This document shows, one piece after another, positions 25,152 through 37,619 of a DNA stretch of 64,000 nt. The stretch spans positions 1 through 64,000 of the forward strand of contig NW_019776088.1 of assembly GCF_001039355.2 (NCBI RefSeq), given 5' to 3'. Origin of the DNA: Lingula anatina. Taxonomy: Eukaryota > Brachiopoda > Lingulata > Lingulida > Lingulidae. Both the position numbers and the translations under genes were made by a program. The stretch's first letter is position 1; each line of letters opens with the position of its first letter. A model generated the notes under the pieces. That model saw only the letters and a program-made list of their open reading frames with translations, made no database searches and was not told the origin of the DNA.

Positions 25152-27668
25152 TTGTCTTTTTTTTATTAAGCTTCTTACTTTTCCCTATCTACAGCAGTGC
25201 TTCTGAAACATGAATAATACCATTTCACATAATATTATATAGTTTACTAGTATCACTTCATGATGAGGCAGAGATGAAAGATGTAATGAACTTCAACTGT
25301 TAATTTTTTGAAGAATGTTTGCTTATATGTGACTTAATTCGACATTTCATACATAGCAACTGATATCTGTGGTACAAGTACAATACAGTAATTACTCCAT
25401 CTTTTCAATGGGCAAAAATTATCAAACTTTCAGTTTCATAATTTTAAAATCACAAAAATTTTATTTCTGTATAGCATTAGTGGTGCTTTAACTACATATA
25501 GAATAGAACTATAGAGTATCCTGCTATTTAATTTTGTTGCAACCAATCACTAGGAGTTTTCTAATTTTAAGAAAATTTCGACATTCAATATACAGTATCT
25601 GTAAAATGCATAATTCACCCCCCCCTTCCATTTAAAAGATCAAGTAATTACCTTTCAGCTGCATTCAACAGCAGTAGTACAGTGTAGATGTGCAAGTCAT
25701 ATTATTAAGTCTCTGAATTAAGAAAAAGAGAAAAAAAGCTTCACTTAGATATACATACCTGCTCATGTGAAGTTAGATCTCTCCTTACTTGTGTAAAAAA
25801 TTAGAATATTCCAATCTCTTCTATTCCAACAGTGATTCTAGGTTCCAGAAGCAGCTATGGAAATGTCCAACTACAAAAATTGCTGGATTCTGAAAATTCT
25901 GGCTGCGTTCCATCCTTGGTTGTCCTTTAAACAACAGCTACAACGCTGGGCCTCCTATATGAAAAGGTTGAAATAATTATTCAGGTCAAATCACTTTGAC
26001 ATTGATTTTAATGATGAGGCATGCGTCTCTGATGAAGTTTTTTTTTTTTTTTTTTTTTTTCAAGAGAGAGAGAGAGCTAAGAGTTGTTTACAATTTGGTC
26101 GGAAATGCAGCGACACCTACTGATGTCATTGTCAAGGTGTAATGTTTTTATCAATACCTTAGAAAACCTAAGTTTGATTAAATATAGGCGAAAAAAATAT
26201 AATTAGGAATAATTTTGAAGAACTTCACTCTTTTATGCATCCACTTGCGTTATGCTTAAAAAAGTAATGAATTAAGTTAATTTAAATTTACTGAATAAAG
26301 ACTGGAGATATCGATGTCAAGATAAATGCCACATCTTGTGCTTTCAAGAAGATTAGATGTTAAAAAATTGAATAAAAATAAATCTTCACAAGCAGAAGTA
26401 ATACTAGTAGTTCAGAACTCAGTATCAATTCAGAACCCCCCCTGCTCCACCCACCTTAAAAAACAATATATAATAATTAATAAACCGTGCAGGAGTTCAT
26501 TCTACTGTGATATATAAACAGCCCCAATCTCTTAACAGAATTATAATTCCAGGAACTCATATCTTTCTAGGTACTTTACGGATACGCATGTTATGTATCT
26601 GTTGGATCTTCCAGGAATTTTATTTCTGAAAACAGTATTAAAGCCAGTATACGGTAGAATATATATGGAGGCACTGTACACACAAGGCCAGGAGGTCCCT
26701 AACACACAGACGGGGTTCAACAATTATGAATTATTTCATTTCCTACTGTGTCAGTTTTAACACAGTCTCTTAATGAACATACAATGACACAAGCAATTAA
26801 CGGAAACAAGTTATTATTGTGTTAGCTGTCTAAGCGCAGCTGTAAATTACACCATATGCGCTATAGTTAACGAGACCAGTCGAGTTCTCATTGTATGGAA
26901 TTAAATTTAGTGTAATTATCAAAGCATAGCTGTATACTGCAAGCAGTATGCAAATCATCTTGTAACAGACTGATTCTGTGCTTCAAACATTGGGATAATT
27001 GCACATATATTTTGCTTTCAAGAAGATGCAAAACAACATAGATAATGAAGTATATTAAAATTCAGACAAGTGTATACTTCTTGTAATAAGCAAAATATGA
27101 GTATATGTACATGTGGAATTATCATAATTAGGATGCTTTGTATGGACAGTAGATTTCAATTAATAAATAAAAGTCTAAAAATGTATAAAACAGACTGCAA
27201 AACAATATTTCCTGTATCTGTTGTACAAAATTTAATTTAAATACTTAGCTGTTAACACACCTGATGCTGGGTACAATATTAATTGTTCCTCTTTATCCAA
27301 CTATAACAAAAGTCTTCCTGAGATGTTTTAAAGTCCTGCACCCTAAACTGCACATAAAACTAAAAAGGTTCCAACATCAACATCTACAAAACCCACAGTC
27401 TGGCTAATGCACGATTGGGAGTTACATGTATATCTAAATGCAATCCATTAACTAATGCATAAAATCATGAAAATTCAATAAGCAGATTTCGCCCTACAGT
27501 AGACCCATTCAGCCTCTGTTCCAGGCGACACAAAACTCTCTGTCTCCAACAGCATTAAGTCACCACTCCACAAATTATTGGTTTCCTGGTTGGAATATTT
27601 GCCTTGTTGATATTCAGGACAGCCAATGCTTGGTTCATACCAAGGTAATTTTGGACTGTACATCAGGC
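21320..27668. other. Intergenic DNA with microsatellites and one partial MITE
   Basis: GA arrays at about 22264-22311, 22446-22474 and 24770-24807; a TTTA array at 25081-25153; poly(T) at 26038-26060. A partial MITE family 1 copy lies at about 22604-22717. No convincing exon was found. Confidence 0.5.
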
Positions 27669-28021
27669 GCTGCATTCATAACTAAAGTTGATCCGCTGAC
27701 TAACAGATCCGGCGATCAAATATGGCCGACCCACATGAATGCTTGTTGTGGGATTCCCACAGGGAATCTGTTCAGTGTCTAATCGGAATTAAGTGGCCAG
27801 CCTTTTATTGGCTCACCATATTTGATCTGCGGATCTGTTAGTCCGATGTTCTGAATCCGCTCCAACAGATCCGGGGGATCCAATATGGTTAACCCACTTG
27901 AAAACATTCCGCGTAATCCCCGTGGCGAATCTATGCAGTGTCTAATAGGAGATTATGCTGCAAGCTTTCAAATGGGTCGGCCATATTTAAACAGCAGATC
28001 TGTTATAGCATAGTGGGGCCT
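27669..28021. mobile_element. Two adjoining MITE family 2 copies
   Basis: AAAGTTGATCCGCTGACTAA then AACAGATCCGG opens the first; ATTTGATCTGCGGATCTGTT closes it, and the second follows at about 27852 with CAACAGATCCGGGGGATCCA. Both contain GTGTCTAAT in the middle. Confidence 0.6.
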
Positions 28022-28047
28022 CTTTGTGCAGTGAATGGAATAATAGA

Positions 28048-28259
28048 GGGCATTCCCAGAGATTAGATTGATCCAACTAGATTGACCTAACTCCCTGGGG
28101 GTTCACGCTAAATAGCTGTCAGCCGAGCGGGCACTAAAGTTAATTACCCCCTTTCAGCTTGTAGTAGGCGGGACGGACATTTAAGCTGGATTATCTGACA
28201 GTAAACTAGTGAGACTCCCCACAGGGAATGATCGATCTAAAATCTATGGGAATGCGCCC
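28048..28259 (-). mobile_element. MITE family 1 copy, 212 bp, inverted
   Basis: Begins GGGCATTCCCAGAGATTAGA and ends CTATGGGAATGCGCCC. The interior (ccctgggggttcacgctaaa, gccgagcgggc, gtaggcgggacgga) is the reverse complement of 46646-46858 and 63404-63615. Confidence 0.75.
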
Positions 28260-28865
28260 ATACAGACACCCCACTGAAAGTAAGACAATGAAATATATGT
28301 TCGATTGAATGTATTCTTTGATCAACTTTGGTTGTGAAAACGGCCTAACACAAGTTTTTCTACTTTTCAGTCCAAAATAATCCTTGAGTGAGCATCTATC
28401 ATAGTTGTAACTGTAGATGATGAAACAGTGAAGAAAAACAAACTGAGGCTGGCATGACGTTCAATAACAAATTGAATTGCAACAATTTAATCAGTGTCAA
28501 ACCAAGAGGAATGTTTGATTAGTAGTAGTCTTAAATGCTGTGCACAGTCATTTCTCAGTAAGTTTAAACAAAGTTGATTTTGTATTCTGCAAAAAGATGC
28601 CGATGCTGAAATTAGGAAAAGTGAGTAAAACTCTTATTATGCAGTAGTACCAGAAGAAATGTCAGAGACATGTGGATAATAAAGGAATTTCCAGCAATCT
28701 CTGAAACTCCTGCAAGCAGGTAACATTGGACGAAAGGCAGCATGGATGTTTTGACACACACTGATGATAAAGACCAATATATGAAACCATTTCTAAGTAA
28801 TGGTAACTGTAAAATATTGTACCCACACTTTTTATATATATATAATTATCGGAAGGAAATATATC

Positions 28866-29352
28866 CAGGGCCGTAGCCTCCGGGGGGGCAGGGGGGGCAG
28901 CTGCCCCCCCTGGAAATTGGGGTGCAAAAAAAATAATCGCAAAGGTAAAAAAAATAATTGCAAAGTTGGTATCAATTCTGTGAGAAAAGGCACTCATGGC
29001 CACTAGACAATCATTCAACAATCTGTTTACAAAGGTGTGCTGTTTTTAGCCAACTCAGTTCATGCCAAAAAGCTCAGCCTCCCTGAGGGAGCTCTCCCCC
29101 AGGCCAATTGGCGTGTTGTGTTGAAAAAATGACTGTACTTATGGCAAAATGAACCCACAATTTCTGACTTCTGATTGACCAATAAATAACAGTTAAAATG
29201 CACCAGAATGCAGTATTATACATACAGTTTTTAAAATGTTTCCACACCGTGGGAGATGGACACCCCCTCCCACAACCTCCCCCCCTCGGGGGCTTCGCCC
29301 CCTCGTGTCCGCTTACTGCCCCCCCTGGCATTTTGCTCAGGCTACGGCCCTG
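28866..29352. mobile_element. 487-bp DNA transposon with CAGGGCCGTAGCC ends
   Basis: Starts CAGGGCCGTAGCCTCCGGGG and ends with CAGGCTACGGCCCTG; ATATC flanks both sides (28861-28865, 29353-29357). GC-rich subterminal blocks (GCTGCCCCCCCTGG, CTGCCCCCCCTGGC) sit inside the ends. No transposase. Its right part recurs in the duplicate block, ending at 30783. Confidence 0.75.
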
Positions 29353-30323
29353 ATATCTTCTAGTATACATATCTAATTTGCCTTAATTTCTAATGATTCT
29401 TATAATATTACTGTAATCTTTAAGTGGATTTGGTCCAAATGATTAAATTGTTTTAATAATTAAATGATTTACCATGATATTTGCTACAAATGCATACTGT
29501 AGTGTAAAATGAGCAGGCAAAAGTGGCACTGTGCCACTCTAAGATCTGGGATCAAATATGGCCTTCCCACTTGAATTTCTATATTATTAACTATCATTTA
29601 TTAACACATTGTTTATCATTTATTACCATATTGTTTTTTAAATAACAGTGCCACCAATGTATCATTCAACTCCATCATTTTTTTTCTGAGAGAAAATTCA
29701 AATGAAATTGTAGCGCTGGAACCAAATGAAGTTTTGGACATGCACTGGGTTATTCCGTCTGTACAATGTAGTTTCAACCTCTCCTTGCAAAGAACTTTTT
29801 TTGAAAATTCTATAAGGGTTCAGAAATTGTGTGAAATGCCATTATGTGGCAGAAAGTTTCATCCTAAAAGCTTTTCCAGATCACTGTAAAACAAAAGTAT
29901 GCATTTACAAGTACATTAAGCTTGTCTCTGCCTGCAGCAATGCTGCATTAAAGGTACTCTTCATTTCCCCCTGAGTTGTTTGGGAAAATTCTGGCCAATT
30001 ATTTATTTACAAGTACAAAATATTTCTTTGATTTTTGCTGTAGGGAATTCACTATGGCAGTTGATTACTTATTACTTCTAATAAATACCATACTATAGGT
30101 GCAAAGTTTGAATTCTTGCTGTTGCTTTTTTTTTCAATAAATAGATAGATAAATTAAAAAATTAATATAAAACAACAACCAAAATTTTGTTGCTTTTTCT
30201 CAAGTTTGATTAATATTCTGGGGACTACCTGGTCCCAGGGAAGATGTATTTTTGTACTTTTTAGTAGGAGATTTTAACTTAGGCAAATCAAGCCTTTAAG
30301 CAGAGTGTGTTTGTGTGTGTGTG
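28925..30323. repeat. Block duplicated across the N gap (first copy)
   Basis: Nearly the same as 30355-31776 with scattered SNPs and small indels, and ends at the gap inside a TG repeat. Best read as two haplotypes placed in tandem by the assembler. Confidence 0.85.
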
Positions 30324-30354
30324 NNNNNNNNNNNNNNNNNNNNNNNNNNNNNNN
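30324..30354. other. Assembly gap, 31 N
   Basis: Run of N separating the two copies of the duplicated block; the real length is unknown. Confidence 0.99.
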
Positions 30355-31725
30355 CAAAAAAAATAATCGCAAAGGTAAAAAAAATAATTGCAAAGTTGGT
30401 ATCAATTCTGTGAGAAAAGGCACTCATGGCCACTAGACAATCATTCAACAATCTGTTTACAAAGGTGTGCTGTTTTTAGCCAACTCAGTTCATGCCAAAA
30501 AGCTCAGCCTCCCTGAGGGAGCTCTCCCCCAGGCCAATTGGCGTGTTGTGTTGAAAAAATGACTGTACTTATGGCAAAATGAACCCACAATTTCTGACTT
30601 CTGATTGACCAATAAATAACAGTTAAAATGCACCAGAATGCAGTATTATACATACAGTTTTTAAAATGTTTCCACACCGTGGGAGATGGACACCCCCTCC
30701 CACAACCTCCCCCCCTCGGGGGGCTTCGCCCCCTCGTGTCCGCTTACTGCCCCCCCTGGCATTTTGCTCAGGCTACGGCCCTGATATCTTCTAGTATACA
30801 TATCTAATTTGCCTTAATTTCTAATGATTCTTATAATATTACTGTAATCTTTAAGTGGATTTGGTCCAAATGATTAAATTGTTTTAATAATTAAATGATT
30901 TACCATGATATTTGCTACAAATGCATACTGTAGTGTAAAATGAGCAGGCAAAAGTGGCACTGTGCCACTCTAAGATCTGGGATCAAATATGGCCTTCCCA
31001 CTTGAATTTCTATATAATTTATATCATTTATTAACATATTGTTTATCATTTATTAACATATTGTTTTTTTAAATAACAGTGCCACCAATGTATTATTCAA
31101 CTCCATCATTTTTCTCTGAGAGAAAATTCAAATGAAATTGTAACCCTGGCACCAAATGAAGCTTAGGACATGCACTGAGATATCCCTTCTGTAGTTTCAA
31201 CCTTTCCTTGCAAATAACTTTTTTTTGAAAATTCTATAAGGGTTCAGAAATTGTGTGAAATGCCATTATGTGGCAGAAAGTTTCATCCTAAAAGCTTTTC
31301 CAGATCACTGTAAAACAAAAGTACGCATTTACAAGTACATTAAGCTTGTCTCTGCCTGCAGCAATGCTGCATTAAAAGTACTCTTCATTTCCCCCTGAGT
31401 TGTTTGGGAAAAGTCTGGCCAATTATTTATTTACTAGTACAAAATATTTCTTTGATTTTTGCTGTAGGGAATTCACTATGGCAGTTGATTACTTATTCCT
31501 TCTAATAAATACCATGCTATAGGTGCAAAGTTTGAATTCTTGCTGTTGCTTTTTTTTCAATAAATAGATAGATAAATTTTAAAAAATTAATATAAAACAA
31601 CAACCAAAATTTTGTTCCTTTTTCTCAAGTTTGATTAATATTCTGGGGACTACTTGGTCCCAGGGTTGATGTATTTTTGTACCTTTTAGTAGGAGATTTC
31701 AACTTAGGCATACCAGGCCTTTAAG

Positions 31726-31776
<51 letters not shown>
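30355..31776. repeat. Block duplicated across the N gap (second copy)
   Basis: Starts with the same cAAAAAAAATAATCGC as 28925 and ends in a (TG)n array at about 31729-31774. Differences from copy one include an altered stretch near 31012-31030. Confidence 0.85.
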
Positions 31777-31777
<1 letters not shown>

Positions 31778-33165
31778 GAGGGGGGGGGGGAGGTAGTAAG
31801 AGCCAGAAAAGGTTTGCACTGAATCAAAATTTGATGTAGGTTCTATGCCATTTCTGAAGTTAGGTCAAACAAGGGGTAAAGATTTAAGAGGTCCAAAGTA
31901 ATGGTTGAAGATAAATTCTGAAAAAGATCCCCCTTTTAAATTGCTAGCTGAAGGCCTGAAACTTTACACAATTTAGACAGCATAATAGTTAACATTTATC
32001 ATGAAACAAATTTAAATATACCAAAGATCAAATGTTGGGGTTTATAAGAAACAGAAAGGGAAGTGAAATTAGAAAGAAATAAAATAAGACATCATCCAGT
32101 TTGAATAGACTTACCTAAGAAAACAATCCAAAAATTTTACAGTCAAAACAATCAAATATGTACTAGTATTCACGTTGCTAGTATGTGAATATTTCTTCTG
32201 TCCATTTAATATTCATCCATCCCTTTAAAGTTAAGATTTCCTGCTCCAGATGCCACCACAGGCAAAGTCCAGGGGGAGTAAATTTACATTAAGTCTTGGA
32301 GCAGACAGCTTTACTCTTTTAAGTTAATAATTCCACCTCGTAAATAAAATTAAGTCCAATCCCAGCAAATGCATTTTTCCAATCAAATTATAGATATTCT
32401 CACACTTATAATCGAATTTAATGGAACCAAAGATCATTCTCCATTGATTGAAATGATGGTGCCATCAATGGATAAAAAGCTAGAGGTCCAATTCCAAAAC
32501 TAGAACATTTTTGTCCGACTGAAGCAGACACCAATGTCCAAAAATCAATCTATAAACAGTCCAAGTGAACATGCACATGTAACTTTTAAGCATCTATCTC
32601 ACTATACTTGCATACTGGTATTTACAAAATTCCAAAACATATTCCTGTACATTTCTTTTGCATTTAACAAAAGGTTAATTCATACTGTAGTCTCAATGAG
32701 GCCTGATCCAGCTCCATTCTTTCAATGAACTTCATCTGTTTGATCAGTGCCTATAGAGTCTTCTGAGGTTGTTTCTTCTATTGCAATGATCTTCCAAGTT
32801 GATTGCTCATGAAATCCATAAATACCATTCCCATGTTTCTACGTTGACCACAGTATCAATTGATCCAAGCAGCTGATTTCTGCCAACTTCAGACCAATGT
32901 AGGAAATGTTCCAGAGCTGTTCCAGAGCAATATGTTCCAGAGCGGTTCCTCTGAAGGGTTCCTCAATCCATCCTGGCCCATGCACCAATCAAATGTGCAT
33001 CAGGAACGTGATTGTGTAATGGGCAGATTAACTCTGGTTTCTTATCAGATGCCCTCTCACAGTCAAGCTTTTGTGTCCCCGTCTTCCAACAAGAAATTCA
33101 AACTGAGTTCATTGCTTACCACCACACAGTAAAAAGAGGGTTTACTGCAGCAAGAGGCAGTCTAA
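31777..33165. other. Intergenic DNA, nothing recognised
   Basis: AT-rich sequence without exon signals or clear repeats. Confidence 0.5.
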
Positions 33166-33374
33166 GGATGCATTCAGAAAAAGTTGATCCATAGACTAAC
33201 AGACCAGCAGATCAAATATATGTGGGATCCACTTGAAAGTTTGCCACATAAACACTTAATAGGCACATTAAAGATTCCCCGTGGAGATTACCCAATAGGT
33301 TTTCAAGTGGATGAGCCACATTTTATCCGTGGATCTGTTAGTACAAGGATCAACTTTGATTGTGAATTTGGCCT
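33166..33374. mobile_element. MITE family 2 copy, about 209 bp
   Basis: AAAGTTGATCCATAGACTAA opens the element and TTAGTACAAGGATCAACTTT closes it as an inverted repeat; the interior has AGATTCCCCGTGGAGATTA, shared with other copies. Confidence 0.75.
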
Positions 33375-36300
33375 GATAAGATCACAGTGATTATGGAACA
33401 TAAGCAAAACAAACTGACATCACTGATGGCACATTTACACAAATACTACAGGATCTAATTACCAGTACACCCCTCAGTGGTCTGAGTGGTTAGAAAGCGA
33501 GATAAGTTTATCAAGGACGTATGTGTTACTGCTATATTTATTTAGTCATATTAATCTAAAATAAGCCCCATGAAAATTCACATTTGTTGCCTTCTTTGAC
33601 TAATTTAATAAAATAAAATAGGCCATATCAAAAATTTCATTATCATGGTACCAATCCACATATAAAAGTTCAAAATGTTTACATTTTCTAATTAGATCAT
33701 GTTTAGCATGTGGCTAAAATTCAATATGCCTACTCCAGACCTGCAGTGTATACTTGGCTTAATGTTCCTCAGTCAGTATCAACAAACATTGAAATGGCTG
33801 ATATGGTAATTGATCGTCAGGTCAGTGACCCTCTTTAGCAGAGTATAATATGGAAGTGACCAGAGTCAGGCTTTGGTGTGGTTTCCTTGAGATTTCAGCA
33901 TACATATTATTCTGTTAAACAGGAGAATCACTACTACATGTAGATATAATACATATATATTATCTCCTAGACAAAGTTCAGATTCAAATTAATCGGCTTG
34001 ATAATTACCACATGTTGCAAGAAATTTAGCAGCTTAAAGCTATACATAGTTTCTAGGTATTTATATTTCTTAATTGGTTCAAATTTAAATAACTTTATTT
34101 ATTTATTTATTTATTTTGCTCAATCAACTGGAAAAAATGGCTGTCGTTTTCTCAAGATAAAAGTAAATGACAAAATCACTGTTATATTAAAATATATAAA
34201 TTTTGTAAATTTTTTACTCTTTTTATTGACAAAAAATTAGTTTTGTACCAGGTGCAACCAGTACATGTAATTCACAGTCCACTTGAGAAACGTTTTAACG
34301 TTTCAATCCTGTAAACATAACAGTTTTGGTTTCCATTTCCAGAACTACATGGTTTGTGTGTCAAGTGTGGCCACCAGGAGTAACGACACAGACCAGACTA
34401 GGCATTTTAAAATACTGACCCAGCAACCAGCTATACATGGGTCAATGACTGGTCATCCTATGGCGATTTCATAATATTTAACCGAAGTTCAGGTCAACAG
34501 TTAACCTTGTGTCCCTGCTCCACGCCGCCCCCCCCCCCCACACACACACACACTAACACATCACCACCAACCTCCTGCCTAGGCAAGCCCTCCTTATCAG
34601 CCTACTTAAAGTTTAAATTTTAACCAGTGAAAATTACAATTGAAAATATCTACTCTAAGGAGTGTTTCCTTGAAATAGAGGGTTTTTTTCTGTTACAAGC
34701 ATCAGTTCTCCAGTCACATCCTCAATATAATGGAGTTGGCATAGAGGTGAATGTGTTAGGTGTGACAGGCTCAACTAACACAACAAACAAGATCATTGTG
34801 ATTGTAAATTTCACGTTCAGTAGTCATAACAATTTCATCATTACAATACAATTATTCTCTCCCCTTTTTATAATATTTTCACTTCATAAACCACGATATT
34901 GGGGCAGGATCCATAAAGACAACCCAAAATACGCCACACAATGAGACAATTAATTAAGTTATTAATATATATTAAACATTTATTTCCATTTCATGTATAC
35001 ATATTATATTCATTCATATATTATATATAATACAAATATCCATCACTAACACAAAATCCAGAGAGCTGAAGAGATATCTGTCAACTATTTTGTTTCTATA
35101 TGCACTGCACATCTACATATATGTGTTTATGGAGTATGGTGATTTTTTCACAAAAATCTGTCACCTCTCATCTTTCAATTAGAACACTGAAGTGTAAAAT
35201 TCTTGACCTAAATTTAATATCATAATAATAATTATAACGATAATAATAATGAGTCAAGAATGCAAATAGTTATTTTGTATAGTAATGGGAAATTTTTGAG
35301 GGAATTCAAATATCTGGCCTGCCAGCTGAATCTGATATACAGACTGCTGTTGAGTCTTCTTACTTCTCATGACTAGCTTTTGTCTCAATATGCCACCCTA
35401 TTTATATGGGTAAAATGTGGCACTGCTTGGCTTGTTTGCTAAGTCAGTTCACATTAAGCATACTAAGGCAGTGCAACATAAAACCTCAATATATGAGGGG
35501 GATGTGAGCTCGTGAAAACATCAGAGGAGCTTCAAGTTTCTCTAACCCACATCACATTAGGTAATGATACAAAATAAAAATAAATAGATAAAAATAATCA
35601 TGCCAAGTATTGTACAGTTATAATATTTTCAAATATCTTTATAGAACACATATTTCCCTTATCATATATTCTTAGAATATGAATATACTACAAAAAATAC
35701 ATTCACAATGATATGGTCTTTGGTAGAAACGGCAAACAAATCTTAAAGCCCTGTACCAGTATATTCCTGATGCCAGAAAAGTAACTTAATCAGTGTAAAG
35801 TGGGGTGTAAGTATTGTAGTTTACTGTTGTCACGTTTCAACAAAAAGTTTTACTTATAAAGAAATATTTGAAGCTTTTAAGAATTGTAAATATACTATAA
35901 TAAACACATGCACACTTATATATATATATCATGGTAAAATCCAATAAATATACATACATAATCAAAAACCCAGCTTAGACAAAAAAAGTAAAGTAAAATA
36001 TTCTACAAACTCCGTAACACACTTCATTAAGTTCAGTTCTTTGATTTTGGACTAGCTTTTCCATGAGTAAGGGAAGGTTTACTTTCACAAAAATATAACC
36101 ATCTACAAATGTAGAAGAAATATGACTTATAATAACTTGATAGTCTTTTTCTAATAATCCCCTGTTCCATGCAATTACAATATATCCAATCCCATTATGC
36201 AGCCAAATTATTAATTTTTTAAATAGCACTTTTGAAATACAACAATAAAAACTTAAGTTTAACATCGTAGATAACAATCAATGCCAGAGTTTATCGTAGT

Positions 36301-37513
36301 CTTTTAACCACATATTTTCAAGATGATTAAATACATTACATTTTGAATAATAATGATATGCAAGATTTCTAAACAAACATACTCAGGTATCATAATTGTT
36401 CTTCTCAGTGTTACCAAAAACAAAAAAACATATTTATGTAGTACCAAAAATAAAGCACCATTTCAAGTTTACTGTAATAGCTTTTCACACAGCAAGCAAT
36501 AAATAAAATCTGTGGCATCAAATTGACAGGAAAAGTTTGATCCTCTGAAATCCTGAGAGTAACATGAAAACGCAATTATGGAACAAACACCAGTACTCTG
36601 ATTTCACTTACAAAAATAAAACATAAAATGAGGCTGTCTGGTTTTGCTGATTAATTTTCTAATTAATTTACTATTTAAAATACAATGAAGCTATTTTATT
36701 TTATCTGTCAGGTCAGGTTGTAGGTTGTGCCATGCTACTGCAGCCAGCTGCTTTAAAATTTGAATTTAACAAAAAAGATAGATGAAATTGGACTTTAAAA
36801 AACTGAAAATGCAAGTACTGAATGAGGTGTTTGGTGGAAGGGGCAATCATATACCCAAATTAATCCAGAAGACTTTCATCTCCAACTCTTAGTAAAATTG
36901 TGTCATGGACATTAAAAAAAGGAATATAATATGGAGAATAATTTAGAAATTGAACCTGTTTGTGGTTGGAAGAAACAACAAATTGTGCTGATGATATCTT
37001 GACCTCAGTTGTATACATATATCATATCACCTTTCCACTGAGAAGTAAGTTTTACATGAACATATGCGATCACTTATATGCCCTTATAAGGAACTCATCT
37101 GCATATTGTCATGGCAACTTAGGGCACATGAATAGGGCTTAAATGAATTACTGATGGTACACTGCTGAAAATTCTTATCCATATACAGGTCCAATAGATG
37201 ATATGAATTATAAATATTGTAAGGACATAACAGTGCCTGAAGACTTATCCATTGTGCAGACAACTTGGAATACATATTTAACCCATCACAAAATGTCACA
37301 TTTGGTGGTGCAGATATTCCATATATGGTGTTACCATGACAACCACCATATTATATACTTGCCTTCAGGCATTCCTTTATATATGGTGTTGCTATGGCAA
37401 CAAAATGAAACTTCCCCTATTTTTGCTCTCAATGAGTGTTAATACTACCACAGTCACCAACTGAATTCCCACCAGAAAAAGTGACAAAGTATTCTAAATG
37501 CTGTCGATGCTGA
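33375..37513. other. Intergenic DNA and ECE 3' untranslated region
   Basis: The part next to 37513 is ECE 3' UTR; its end is not fixed (see the candidate signal at 36695). A single minisatellite-like GTGTTAGGTGTGACAGG with CTAACACAAC lies near 34757. No second gene seen. Confidence 0.5.
36695..36700 (-). terminator. Candidate poly(A) signal for the ECE gene
   Basis: First AATAAA on the minus strand after the ECE stop, about 810 bases downstream. No canonical AATAAA is closer. The sequence is AT-rich, so chance occurrence is possible. Confidence 0.3.
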
Positions 37514-37619
37514 TCACCAAATGACGCATTTCTTCTGTACTGCAGGGTTCATGGGGCTGCCAGGTTTGCACTGGAATTGTTGAGCAAATTCCACCGAGTT
37601 GGATAATGTCCCTATCACT
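37514..37619 (-). CDS. ECE: ECE exon 20 (C terminus and stop)
   Basis: Encodes [35 protein letters not shown] and TGA. The terminal C-x-x-W is universal in vertebrate M13 enzymes; its Cys forms a disulfide and the Trp ends the chain. Confidence 0.97.

Noticed and set aside
28662-29021. 119-codon minus-strand ORF
   Set aside because: It runs through transposon ends and poly-G/C tracts at 28866-28920, with no protein-like pattern.
28925-31776. Genuine segmental duplication
   Set aside because: Direct copies around an N gap with allelic-level differences fit unmerged haplotypes better.
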